Assembly (NCBI RefSeq): GCF_004006295.1
Contig: NZ_CP026095.1
Coordinates: 2,714,001-2,778,000 of the forward strand
DNA length: 64,000 bases
DNA from: Peribacillus asahii
GTDB taxonomy: Bacteria; Bacillota; Bacilli; Bacillales; DSM-1321
Reading direction: 5' to 3'
The notes under the pieces are model-generated. The model saw only the letters and a program-made list of their open reading frames with translations. It made no database searches and was not told where the DNA came from. This document shows, piece by piece, positions 43,463-51,822 of this stretch (position 1 is its first letter; every line of letters begins with the position of its first letter). Made by a program: the position numbers and the translations under genes.

Positions 43463-44314
43463 TTATATTACTTTTACTGCTTCTCTATTAGCAATTTCCA
43501 ATGTTAGTTCATGAAGAGTCATTTCAGGTCGGCTTCCTACACGGATATTAACACCTGTTTGACCAAGTCCTTCACTGATATAGAATGGCTTTCCATCCTG
43601 CGTATGAAATCCTTTAATAATATTCATTCGTGCCAACTTCCCCATTTTTACAAGGTGATACGCTTTTGGATAGCAAATTTGTCCACCGTGAAAATGGCCG
43701 GCAAGCAAATAATCAAAATGATATTTCTTCATATTCAAAACAATATTGGGATCATGAGTTAATACTAAGTTTGTTCCAAATGTAATTCCTTCATAAGCGG
43801 CTTCAATGTTGCTTCGTTTTGTACTAAAATCATCAATGCCAATGATATTGACTCGTGTACCTTGGACCGAAATGATGTCCGTTTCGTTTTGTAAAACCTT
43901 ACAGTTATATTTTTCAAGTGTTTCAATTAATACCTTTAAATTTTTGGGGCGTAGTACATAATCATGGTTGCCTAAGACAGCGTAGATGCCATACTTTGGC
44001 TGTAATTGGTTTAGTGTTTTTAAATACGGAATAAGCTTGGGGATTGTACGTTTACGATCGAGAAAATCTCCAGTGAGTGCAATTAAATCAATGGGTTCAT
44101 CTTTTAACTTCTCATACAGTTCATTAGGGGAAATTGATATATTTTCAAGATGCAAATCAGAAAGCTGCAGAATATTTAATTTTGGATGGTGTTGATTCGA
44201 TAATTGTGCATTGATTTTCAATTTATTTATCACGATATCTTTCGTGTTTTTATATGCTTTTTTAATGAAACAATAAAGAATAATCATTAAAACAAAAATC
44301 AATAATATTTTCAA
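43463..44314 (-). CDS. Membrane-anchored metallophosphoesterase
   Basis: 283 residues with one N-terminal helix (MKILLIFVLMIILYCFI) and then a calcineurin-like phosphoesterase domain. Metal motifs are LQLSDLHLE (D-x-H), TGDFLDRK (GD), LGNHDY (GNHD), LTHDPN and LAGHFHGGQI (GHxHGG). This resembles YkuE-type proteins that act on membrane or cell-wall phosphodiesters. The real substrate is unknown. Single gene; terminator after it. Confidence 0.88.
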   Translation of the reverse strand: MKILLIFVLMIILYCFIKKAYKNTKDIVINKLKINAQLSNQHHPKLNILQLSDLHLENISISPNELYEKLKDEPIDLIALTGDFLDRKRTIPKLIPYLKTLNQLQPKYGIYAVLGNHDYVLRPKNLKVLIETLEKYNCKVLQNETDIISVQGTRVNIIGIDDFSTKRSNIEAAYEGITFGTNLVLTHDPNIVLNMKKYHFDYLLAGHFHGGQICYPKAYHLVKMGKLARMNIIKGFHTQDGKPFYISEGLGQTGVNIRVGSRPEMTLHELTLEIANREAVKVI

Positions 44315-44531
44315 TAATCACGCCTCCTTCCTAACAGATTATACAGGAAAAAGGCTGTTATTTTTACAAGAAATAGATGGGATAAATGTTATTTCCATAT
44401 GTCTTTCTTTTATTTTGGACAGAAACTATATAAATCCAAATTGATTTTCTGACATTATCCCATCTAGTCGGCAGAACGATTCCTGGCTCCTGCTTGCTCT
44501 AGCTCCCTGAACTGATGAGGTAGTAAACCTT

Positions 44532-44735
44532 TCACTTTACCTCTTCTTCCCAAAATAAATCATTTAACGTACGAGATAATGCTTTGCAAATATTAACGCA
44601 CAAACTTAATGAGGGATTGTACTTTCCAGATTCAATCAATCCAATTGTTTGTCTAGAAACACCGACAATCTTGGCTAACTCTTCTTGCGACAAGTCCTTC
44701 TCTACTCTTGCAAGCTTCAATTTCATATTTTTCAA
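44532..44735 (-). CDS. XRE-family HTH regulator
   Basis: 67 residues, TTG start with AGGTG 7 nt upstream. Almost wholly a Cro/CI helix-turn-helix: DLSQEELAKIVGVSRQTIGL, IESGKYNPSLSLCVNICKAL. This compact type usually sits with a small membrane protein gene and controls it. It follows that partner by 10 bp. The palindrome at 45314 may be its operator. Confidence 0.88.
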   Translation of the reverse strand: MKNMKLKLARVEKDLSQEELAKIVGVSRQTIGLIESGKYNPSLSLCVNICKALSRTLNDLFWEEEVK

Positions 44736-44745
44736 AAGACTTCAC

Positions 44746-45255
44746 CTACAACTTCTTATCATCATCTTGATATTTCATACTAACTTTCTTTGCTAGCAAG
44801 TATATACCACCAAACAAGAGCAGTAAAATAGGCAAATAGATCATAACTGAAACAAATGATACTAATGTAAAATACCATAAACCTTGAGAACTGCTATCTG
44901 CATAGGATACAGCACTATTTATGCCCATCACTACAGCTATAATAAAAGCTAAACCAACACTACTAAAAATAGTCTTCATACTCATAGATGTTTTGCTAGT
45001 ACGATCATGCATTTCGACTTCATCCCAGAATACCCCTAAGAAAATAGAACGAGCTAAAAAGTATACTCCTCCTCCAATCAAAATCACTAATTCTAGAACT
45101 ACCTCTTCAATGCCTGCACCATACTTATACATTTTCACGACAAAACTGACTAAGCAAATCGCCATAATAACATGATACATTTCTTTATAAATTTTATTTC
45201 TAACATGTTCAATTCGTTCATCCGTCGTTTTTTTCGTTCGTTTAAATAGATTCAT
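44746..45255 (-). CDS. DUF6773-like membrane protein
   Basis: 169 residues from ATG 45255, which has GGGAGGTTG upstream; a longer frame has no site. Four hydrophobic helices: about 30-50, 54-74, 95-117 and 132-155. N-terminal MNLFKRTKKTTDERIEHVRN is basic. The same XRE/membrane protein pair is common in Firmicutes; function is unknown. Operon with the downstream XRE gene, with a perfect 15-bp inverted repeat in the promoter region. Confidence 0.7.
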   Translation of the reverse strand: MNLFKRTKKTTDERIEHVRNKIYKEMYHVIMAICLVSFVVKMYKYGAGIEEVVLELVILIGGGVYFLARSIFLGVFWDEVEMHDRTSKTSMSMKTIFSSVGLAFIIAVVMGINSAVSYADSSSQGLWYFTLVSFVSVMIYLPILLLLFGGIYLLAKKVSMKYQDDDKKL

Positions 45256-45313
45256 TTTAATCAACCTCCCGTTTTTTTGAACCCTTACACTTATTATATG
45301 CTTCACTTAACAT

Positions 45314-45356
45314 TTTGCAATATATATATTACATTTTTAATTATATATATTGCAAA
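45314..45356. promoter_or_regulatory. 15-bp perfect inverted repeat upstream of the XRE operon
   Basis: TTTGCAATATATATA (45314-45328) and its exact reverse complement (45342-45356) flank a 13-bp spacer. It lies 59 bp upstream of the membrane protein ATG. The symmetry and the adjoining XRE gene suggest an autoregulatory operator. Confidence 0.65.
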
Positions 45357-45534
45357 GTTCATGAATAAAAGAATGATTAAACTTTATTTAAAAGCAACAA
45401 ATTGAACAAATTTTATAAAAGTATTTGGAGAAGAGAAAGAAAAAGAAAAAGTCGAACACCTTAAAGTGGCAAACGAAGAAAATTTATGTTATATTTTGGT
45501 TTCCATATAGTATCTAAAAAAGAGGTGTATCAAA

Positions 45535-45807
45535 ATGAATAAAACCGAATTAGTACAAGCTGTATCTGCGCAAGCTGAAATGACACAGAAAGATGCTGCA
45601 AAAGTAGTTGATGCGTTATTTGAAACGATTTCTAACACACTTGCTAAAGATGAAAAAATCCAATTAATTGGATTCGGTACATTTGAAGTACGTGAACGTT
45701 CAGCTCGAAAAGGTCGCAATCCACAAACAGGTGAAGAAATAGACATTGCTGCGTCTAAAGTTCCAGCTTTTAAACCAGGTAAGGAATTAAAAGAAGCCGT
45801 TAAATAA
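45535..45807 (+). CDS. hup: HU family DNA-binding protein
   Basis: 90 residues. Starts [20 protein letters not shown] and has the arm motif [40 protein letters not shown]; all typical HU. It forms a dimer that bends DNA non-specifically. ATG with AGAGGTG upstream; a perfect terminator follows. Confidence 0.95.
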   Translation: MNKTELVQAVSAQAEMTQKDAAKVVDALFETISNTLAKDEKIQLIGFGTFEVRERSARKGRNPQTGEEIDIAASKVPAFKPGKELKEAVK

Positions 45808-45828
45808 AATTACTATACATTTAATGTA

Positions 45829-45866
45829 AAAGACTCTGGAGATGGGACAACCTCCAGAGTCTTTTC
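45829..45866 (+). terminator. Terminator of the HU gene
   Basis: AAAGACTCTGGAG pairs with CTCCAGAGTCTTT, and TTCTTCTTT follows. Confidence 0.9.
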
Positions 45867-46259
45867 TTCTTTAGTTAACTTCTTCGTCAAAGCATTCTCC
45901 CTTATTCAAAGAAAGAACTTCCGGACTAATCAAATTCGTGCACAGTGGCACTTACTTTGAAATCCTGCAAGTTTAAATAAAAAACCCTTCTCGATTAAGA
46001 CAGCTCATTTAATCCCTTTTGCAAGGTACGGACAGCTTCACCGCGGCTGCCTTCTTTCAATACGACTTTTGCAAAACCATATGAATTGATTTTCAAGGAA
46101 GAAAAAATAATCCTCATATAATCATTCGTTCATAAAAAAGAAAAGACACTATAAAAAAAGATGCTCAAATTTTGAACACCTTTCAGTACTATCGATATAT
46201 TTTTATTTTTTATTTACACTGCTTAGATGCAATCTTTTTCTTTCACCTTATTAAAGGTA
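45867..46259 (-). pseudogene. 393-bp gap holding a peptidoglycan-binding domain remnant
   Basis: On the minus strand from about 46095 to a stop at 45995 the frame reads SYGFAKVVLKEGSRGEAV and RTLQKGLNEL. This is a good match to the start and middle of the PG_binding_1 fold (LxxGSxGxxVxxLQxxLN). It has no start and is cut off on both sides, so it is a leftover of a cell-wall protein, probably an amidase or transpeptidase. The rest of the gap shows no gene. Confidence 0.45.
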
Positions 46260-47060
46260 TTAAATGATTCGACTCCGAATACTTGCACATAATCTGTCCA
46301 TAATGACTACTGTAACTAGTATTAGGATAATGATTGTTGCCGTTTCTTCATATTTAAACAATCTCTGAGTAGATAATAAATCAAAACCAATCCCTCCAGC
46401 ACCTACAAGTCCTAAAACGGTTGCTGCACGTACATTAATTTCCCATCGATATAAACTTACCCCAATAAACTCAGGTAAAATCTGCGGCCATACAGCAAAT
46501 CGTAAAATTTGAATCTTATTCGCACCAGCTGCTTGTAATGCTTCAATTTCTCCCTTACTAATATTTTCAATAGCCTCTGCGTAAAATTTCCCTAGCATTC
46601 CTGCCGAGTGTATTGCCATTGCCATTACCCCTGCAAAAGGACCTAATCCAACGGCCGCCACAAATACAAGTGCCACAATTAATTCTGGTATGGATCGAAT
46701 CACATTTAAAATAAATCTGCAAGCTCGATAAATGGATGAATGCGGACTCATATTTTGTGCCGCTCCTATTCCTAACGGTATCGAAAGAATAATCGCAATT
46801 AAAGTTCCTGTAATAGACATTTGAATCGTAATCAGCATTGAAGAAACATATTGCCCGAAATTGGCCAAACTTGGTGGAAACATGGAAGAAATTATGTTCC
46901 ACATATTTGGAAGTCCTTCCATTAGTTCAACTACATTCAACTTTACACCTATTGCACTCCAATAAATAACGGCCATAAATAGCAAAGTATAAATTAGAAC
47001 TTTACTATTGCTTTTGAGTATTTTTTGGATAGTCGTTCTTTTCTTATCAATAGCTTGCAA
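46260..47060 (-). CDS. phnE: Phosphonate ABC transporter permease
   Basis: 266 residues. Six membrane helices with the ABC permease EAA-type segment EALQAAGANKIQILRFAVWPQILPEFIG. Sequence stays close to PhnE of phosphonate importers (SIPELIVALVFVAAVGLGPFAG). The first 14 nt overlap phnC. Last gene of the operon. Confidence 0.9.
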   Translation of the reverse strand: MQAIDKKRTTIQKILKSNSKVLIYTLLFMAVIYWSAIGVKLNVVELMEGLPNMWNIISSMFPPSLANFGQYVSSMLITIQMSITGTLIAIILSIPLGIGAAQNMSPHSSIYRACRFILNVIRSIPELIVALVFVAAVGLGPFAGVMAMAIHSAGMLGKFYAEAIENISKGEIEALQAAGANKIQILRFAVWPQILPEFIGVSLYRWEINVRAATVLGLVGAGGIGFDLLSTQRLFKYEETATIIILILVTVVIMDRLCASIRSRII

Positions 47061-47829
47061 TTAATTCACCTACTTTCATTTCTTGTTCGCTGTTATTTTC
47101 ATGTTGCTCATATAATTTGTACAACTGCTCTACCGAAATCAGCTGAGATAAAGCGTCAATTTTGATTACACCGTGATTTAAGCCAATGATTCGCTGGGCA
47201 TATTCTTTTGCCAGCTCTACATGATGCAAGGTCATAATAAGAGTAAGATTTTCCTCCTCTTTTAAACGTTGCAGTAAATTCATAATCGAGTGAGCTGTTT
47301 TAGGGTCTAAACTTGCTACAGGTTCGTCAGCGAGAAGAATAGTTGGTTGTTGAATAAGTGATCTCGCAATGGCTACCCTCTGTCTTTGTCCGCCACTTAA
47401 TTGGTCCACTCTTTTATGCCGATACTCATAAATACCAACTTTATTTAGATAATATTCGGCTAATTCACGATCTTCTTTACTGAATATTTTGAAAAATGAT
47501 TTTACTGTCGAGGTATACGCAAGTCTGCCACAAAGGGCATTATCAAGAACCGTCATTCGATTTACTAGATTAAAATTTTGAAAGATAAAACCAATATTTT
47601 TCCGGAAGGCTTGTAATGATTTGGGTTGTGTTGGAATAGGTTGCCCATTAATCGTCAATACTCCTGACGTTGGTCGCTCAAAACCATTTAAACATCTTAA
47701 CAAAGTAGATTTCCCAGCTCCACTAGGACCTAATAAAGCTATTATTTCACCATTAGAAATAGTTAGATTGATATCTTTCAGTACGGTTTCATTGTTAAAA
47801 TTCTTTTTTAAGGTTTGAATGTTAATCAT
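47047..47829 (-). CDS. phnC: Phosphonate ABC transporter ATP-binding protein
   Basis: 260 residues. Walker A GPSGAGKSTLLRCLNG, signature LSGGQRQRVAIARSL, Walker B TILLADEPVASLD and H-loop in MTLHHVEL all present. The regional GFERPTSG is the usual PhnC one. Drives import of alkylphosphonate bound by PhnD. It overlaps phnE by 14 nt. Confidence 0.92.
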   Translation of the reverse strand: MINIQTLKKNFNNETVLKDINLTISNGEIIALLGPSGAGKSTLLRCLNGFERPTSGVLTINGQPIPTQPKSLQAFRKNIGFIFQNFNLVNRMTVLDNALCGRLAYTSTVKSFFKIFSKEDRELAEYYLNKVGIYEYRHKRVDQLSGGQRQRVAIARSLIQQPTILLADEPVASLDPKTAHSIMNLLQRLKEEENLTLIMTLHHVELAKEYAQRIIGLNHGVIKIDALSQLISVEQLYKLYEQHENNSEQEMKVGELIASY

Positions 47830-47855
47830 TCATATATTCCTCCAAAATTGATCTG

Positions 47856-48743
47856 TTATTCCATCTTGCTTAAATCAAGGTTTAATAACTTAGCTAATTC
47901 ACGTAGCCCATCATACTCATTATCTTCTACACTAGTAAATCCTTGAGCTTCCTTAAAGGAGTCTAGAATTTCTGGAGCATTTTTATCCATCTCGATAAAT
48001 GCTGTTCTTATTTTTTCAATCGTTTCTGCATCTAAAGCGCTGCGTGCTACAATAGGCTGAGTTGGAATTTTTTCAGATTCACCTAAAATAACTGTATTCT
48101 TTATCATCTCTTTTTGTTTCATATCTTCATATATGTTAACAGCCACAAAAGCTGCATCTACTTTGTTATTTTCTACAGCAAGCACAGATGCATCGTGTCC
48201 GCCACTATAAATAACTTCTTTTAAATCTTTATCTGGATCAATTCCATTGTCCAATAACCATTTTCTTGGAACTAAATTCCCAGAAGAAGACGCAGGGTCG
48301 ACAAAAGCTACTGTTTTTCCCTTTAAATCTTTAATAGATTTAATGCTAGAATCATTTTGAGTAATAAGTAAGCTTGTATAGAACTTATCTCCCGTTTTTT
48401 TACTGATTTCAGCTACTAATGGTTCTACTTTCGTTTGGTCTGCTGCTAAAATATAAGAGAAAGCACCTAAGCGCGCAATATCAATTTTATCGTTTTTCAT
48501 CGCTTCAATAACTGCTGTATAATCATTAGCTAAAAATAATTCAACGTTCATACCTGTTTCTTTTTCTAAATACTCTGCTACAGGTTCATACATTGCAGAA
48601 ACATCTGCATTGTCATCTGTCGGAATAACTCCCATTTTGATAGTTTCTTGCTTTTCTGTATTAGCTTCATTAGTTTGACTACAAGCAGCAACACTTAATA
48701 AACAGATTACGGCTAAGATTGCAGTTACTATTTTTTTCATCAT
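47856..48743 (-). CDS. phnD: Phosphonate ABC transporter substrate-binding lipoprotein
   Basis: 295 residues with a lipoprotein signal (lipobox LLSVAAC, Cys about 21). Family PhnD/SsuA/TauA: KMGVIPTDDNADVSAMYEPV and GKTVAFVDPASSSGNLVPR, the phosphonate-binding loop in the second. It has the DDxxxxxxMYEPVAEYLE region. It overlaps the alcohol dehydrogenase gene by 4 nt. Confidence 0.9.
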   Translation of the reverse strand: MMKKIVTAILAVICLLSVAACSQTNEANTEKQETIKMGVIPTDDNADVSAMYEPVAEYLEKETGMNVELFLANDYTAVIEAMKNDKIDIARLGAFSYILAADQTKVEPLVAEISKKTGDKFYTSLLITQNDSSIKSIKDLKGKTVAFVDPASSSGNLVPRKWLLDNGIDPDKDLKEVIYSGGHDASVLAVENNKVDAAFVAVNIYEDMKQKEMIKNTVILGESEKIPTQPIVARSALDAETIEKIRTAFIEMDKNAPEILDSFKEAQGFTSVEDNEYDGLRELAKLLNLDLSKME

Positions 48744-49897
48744 TTTACCTTCTCTCCTTGATCATTAAATATCGACATAAGAACGGTTATAACATCTTCC
48801 TTTGTTAACGCGATAGGATTATTATCTATCCGCCCTTTAGTAAAAGCATTTTCAGCTATAGATTCAATAATTTTCGGACTAGCATTGTAATCTTTAAGAT
48901 TACTTGAGAAGCCAACACATTCATAAATATGCTCAATAAACTGTTGAACTTCTTTACAATGATTTACACCGAATGCTTCAAATAATTGATCTTTCTCAAT
49001 AATTTTCTCAAGATTTAATTCCATTATTTTAGCTAGGGTTAAGCTTGCCGCTACACCGTGATCTATTCCAAGATTCAAAGTAAGAGGATAAGAAATGGAA
49101 TGGCATGCCGTCGTCCTTGTATTGCTAAAAGCTAATCCAGCATATAAACTTCCTAAAGCAATTTCATTTCTTAATTGAATATCATTAGGTCGATTTAATA
49201 CTTTTTCCAAGCTGCCTACAATACGTTTTATTGCTTCTAGAGAATATACCCTTGATATTTCATTAGAGTTCTTGGACCAGTAAGCCTCTGTAGCATGACA
49301 TAAAGCGTCAAGTGCTGTTGAAGCTGTTAATTTTTTCGGTAATGTTGTTGTAAGAGCAGAATCGATAATAGCGGTATGTGCATACAACTTTTCACAATCT
49401 ATTGATAATTTCACTCCTCTAGCTCGATCCCAAATAGTAGCCCAGCAAGTAACTTCTGAACCTGTGCCTGATGTAGTCGGTACTCCAATCCATGGCACGA
49501 TGTTTTCGTTTTCTACATAGCTTTTTTGCTCAATCACTGCTCGAAGTGTAGTAGTAGAATCAATCTCCATATGAGTTAATGCGGACAAAGATTTCGAAAG
49601 ATCTAAAATACTCCCTCCGCCAACACCGATGATGCATTGGAAGTCAAAGTTTTTAGTTTCTAAATAATAATGAAATAAATCTTCGATATCAGGATTAGAA
49701 ATTTCTATTCCGATATGTTTAACGTTAAATCTTTCAAGACACTTAACTAAGGTATAAGCAGGTAGAGAATCTGAGAAATCTCCACCTCGGGTAAGAAGCA
49801 CAATATTCTTCACTTGATCACTAATATTTTCCAACATATTTCCAATTACATCGATACTATCTATTACTACCTTTACTGGATTATAGAAGTTTCCCAT
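48740..49897 (-). CDS. Iron-type alcohol dehydrogenase in the phosphonate operon
   Basis: 385 residues of the group III metal-dependent alcohol dehydrogenase family. NAD-binding GVGGGSILDLSK, and VPTTSGTGSEVTCWATIWD (the GTGSE segment) are clear; metal residues include Asp in IDSALTTTLP, His in LDALCHATEAY and His in NLGIDHGVAASLT. It resembles phosphonoacetaldehyde reductases. In this operon it could oxidise 2-hydroxyethylphosphonate to phosphonoacetaldehyde, the substrate of PhnX, which it overlaps. That direction is inferred from context. Confidence 0.8.
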   Translation of the reverse strand: MGNFYNPVKVVIDSIDVIGNMLENISDQVKNIVLLTRGGDFSDSLPAYTLVKCLERFNVKHIGIEISNPDIEDLFHYYLETKNFDFQCIIGVGGGSILDLSKSLSALTHMEIDSTTTLRAVIEQKSYVENENIVPWIGVPTTSGTGSEVTCWATIWDRARGVKLSIDCEKLYAHTAIIDSALTTTLPKKLTASTALDALCHATEAYWSKNSNEISRVYSLEAIKRIVGSLEKVLNRPNDIQLRNEIALGSLYAGLAFSNTRTTACHSISYPLTLNLGIDHGVAASLTLAKIMELNLEKIIEKDQLFEAFGVNHCKEVQQFIEHIYECVGFSSNLKDYNASPKIIESIAENAFTKGRIDNNPIALTKEDVITVLMSIFNDQGEKVK

Positions 49898-50733
49898 TGT
49901 CCCATTTCCCTTCTTTTTGTATATTCGTGAGGATAAACCCCTTGTTGCAATAAATCATTTAGTCTTTCAATGGATTCAGGTAACTCCTTAATTGAATTAA
50001 TGACGAAATGAGCACCAGCTTGATAGAATTTCGTTCTAGCTGCTTCCATACTCATGAAAAGATCAGTTTGATTCATGTAATTTATTTCTCTCTCACTAAA
50101 CCCATGCAAGCTGCTTCCTAAAATGACTCCAACACTCCACATCCCTGCCTGTATGCCTTCTTGAATATCAGATACTGTATCGCCTACTTTAATCATTTTT
50201 TGCATCCCATTAATGTCTAACTGGATCGCATTTTCATAACACATGTAAGGAAATGGGCGCCCTTTGCCGACTGTCTCTGACGTAATCCTAATATCCGGTT
50301 TATACCCGTGTTCGGCTGCCTCTTCAGCTACAATATCCAACATTTCTTTCGTATAGCCACTCGTCGATCCTATTTTAATCCCTTGTTTACGTAGCTTATC
50401 TACTACATCAATTATTCCTTCGATTGGTTTTGCAAATGATCTAAGGTTAGAGAGTAAAATAGGTTCGAATCTCAAATACAGCTCATCTATATCCTCTTTC
50501 CCTGGATATTTGTCGTATTTTGCTCTCCATTGCGTTTTTACGCTATGTAATTGGCATAGTTCATAAATATGATCCCACTTATTCATCCCCATCGGCCCTC
50601 TAACCTCTTCAGAAGTGACGACAATTTCCCTTTCTTTAAAGATTTCTACAAATACATTCATTGGAGCTAAACAACCATAATCTACCGTTGTTCCTGCCCA
50701 ATCAAAAATAACTGCTTCAATTTTTTCACTCAA
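49873..50733 (-). CDS. phnX: Phosphonoacetaldehyde hydrolase (phosphonatase)
   Basis: 286 residues if started at TTG 50733 (LSEKIEAVIFDWAGTTVDYG); GGGTG lies 7 nt upstream, and homologs begin at that point. A frame to ATG 50769 has no site. HAD hydrolase of the phosphonatase branch: Asp nucleophile in FDWAGT, Schiff-base Lys in GPMGMNKWDHI, and KVGDTVSDIQEG for magnesium. It splits phosphonoacetaldehyde into acetaldehyde and phosphate. First gene of the operon. No PhnW (2-aminoethylphosphonate transaminase) is near, which is unusual. Confidence 0.93.
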   Translation of the reverse strand: MSEKIEAVIFDWAGTTVDYGCLAPMNVFVEIFKEREIVVTSEEVRGPMGMNKWDHIYELCQLHSVKTQWRAKYDKYPGKEDIDELYLRFEPILLSNLRSFAKPIEGIIDVVDKLRKQGIKIGSTSGYTKEMLDIVAEEAAEHGYKPDIRITSETVGKGRPFPYMCYENAIQLDINGMQKMIKVGDTVSDIQEGIQAGMWSVGVILGSSLHGFSEREINYMNQTDLFMSMEAARTKFYQAGAHFVINSIKELPESIERLNDLLQQGVYPHEYTKRREMGQWETSIIQ

Positions 50734-50883
50734 TAGCTTCACCCACTTTGTTATTGTTTTATGCTTCATAATGCAAGGTTAATCCGTTTTTTGCAGTTTT
50801 ACAATGGTATTTACGCTTTATTCATATAACATTAACGTTTTTTACATAGAAAACATGGACTTTTCACTTTACAAACTGCTCTT

Positions 50884-50903
50884 TTTTGCTTTATTTTGCT
50901 TTT
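50884..50903. promoter_or_regulatory. Tandem 10-bp direct repeat in the phn-deoR intergenic region
   Basis: TTTTGCTTTA and TTTTGCTTTT follow head to tail in the 210-bp AT-rich space between phnX and the regulator. DeoR-family proteins often use direct or inverted repeats; this is the best candidate for the operator. An ACATTAAC/ATGTTAAT inverted pair also lies near 50829 and 50914. Confidence 0.4.
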
Positions 50904-50979
50904 TTATAATAAATGTTAATATTTAAGAAAGGAATAATAACTATTTTTATCAAATGAATATAAATCGGAGGAAAGAAAT

Positions 50980-51753
50980 TTGTTACAAGAACATCGGCAT
51001 CAAAAAATTGAGTCTTTTTTAAAACAACACAAAGCTGTAAAAGCTGCTGAACTTGCATCATTATTAAATGTCTCTATAGATACTGTTCGCAGGGATTTAG
51101 AAACACTTGAGAAAAAAGGAACAGTAAAAAGAGTTCATGGAGGCGCTATTTTAAAACAAAATAATAATAATGTTTTAAATAAACTTTTTAATGAAAGAGA
51201 AGTCAAAAATTTAGAAAACAAACAAGAAGTTGCTGCATTAGCAGTTGAATTGATTGAAGAAGGACAAGCAATTGCTCTCAACGGCGGGACAACTACAATT
51301 GAGATAGCAAAAGTATTAGTAGAAAAATTTCAGAGATTAACGATTATTACAAATGATATTCGTATTTTAAGTATTCTTGGAGCTAATAAACATTTCAACG
51401 TTATCCTTTCTGGTGGTTTTTTTAATCCAGAAGAGTACACCCTATACGGAAAACAATGTGAAGAAATTCTTGCCAATTTTAATATTGATATCGCTTTTAT
51501 TACTGTAAATGGATTATCACTTGAAAACGGTTTAACAGATTTTAGAATTCACGAAGTAGGCGTTATCCAAACGATTCTCTCACGAACAAAATATAAAGTT
51601 GTAGTAGCAGATTCATCAAAATTTGAAACATCCTCTTATATTAATGTTTGTCCATTAAAGGAAATTGATCTTATCGTTACGGATCGTTCAATCCCTTCAA
51701 ATATAGTAGAAGATTATAACAAGGCTAATATTCGAATCCTTTCCCCGCACTAA
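50980..51753 (+). CDS. DeoR-family regulator of the phosphonate operon
   Basis: 257 residues, TTG start after GGAGGAAAG. N-terminal HTH RHQKIESFLKQHKAVKAAEL, then SIDTVRRDLETLEKKGTVKR with the VHGGA turn. The C-terminal domain is the DeoR sugar-phosphate-binding fold with GTTTIEIAKVL and VVADSSKF. DeoR regulators usually sense a phosphorylated metabolite. It is transcribed divergently from phnX, so it probably represses that operon. Confidence 0.9.
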   Translation: MLQEHRHQKIESFLKQHKAVKAAELASLLNVSIDTVRRDLETLEKKGTVKRVHGGAILKQNNNNVLNKLFNEREVKNLENKQEVAALAVELIEEGQAIALNGGTTTIEIAKVLVEKFQRLTIITNDIRILSILGANKHFNVILSGGFFNPEEYTLYGKQCEEILANFNIDIAFITVNGLSLENGLTDFRIHEVGVIQTILSRTKYKVVVADSSKFETSSYINVCPLKEIDLIVTDRSIPSNIVEDYNKANIRILSPH

Positions 51754-51782
51754 ATTACGTAGCACCTATGTCAGGCGCATGA

Positions 51783-51817
51783 AAAAAGCAGCCAGATGTT
51801 TAACCTGACTGCTTTTT
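51783..51817. terminator. Bidirectional terminator between deoR and cls
   Basis: AAAAAGCAGCCAG pairs with CTGACTGCTTTTT (one mismatch), serving two convergent genes. Confidence 0.8.
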
Positions 51818-51822
51818 GATAC

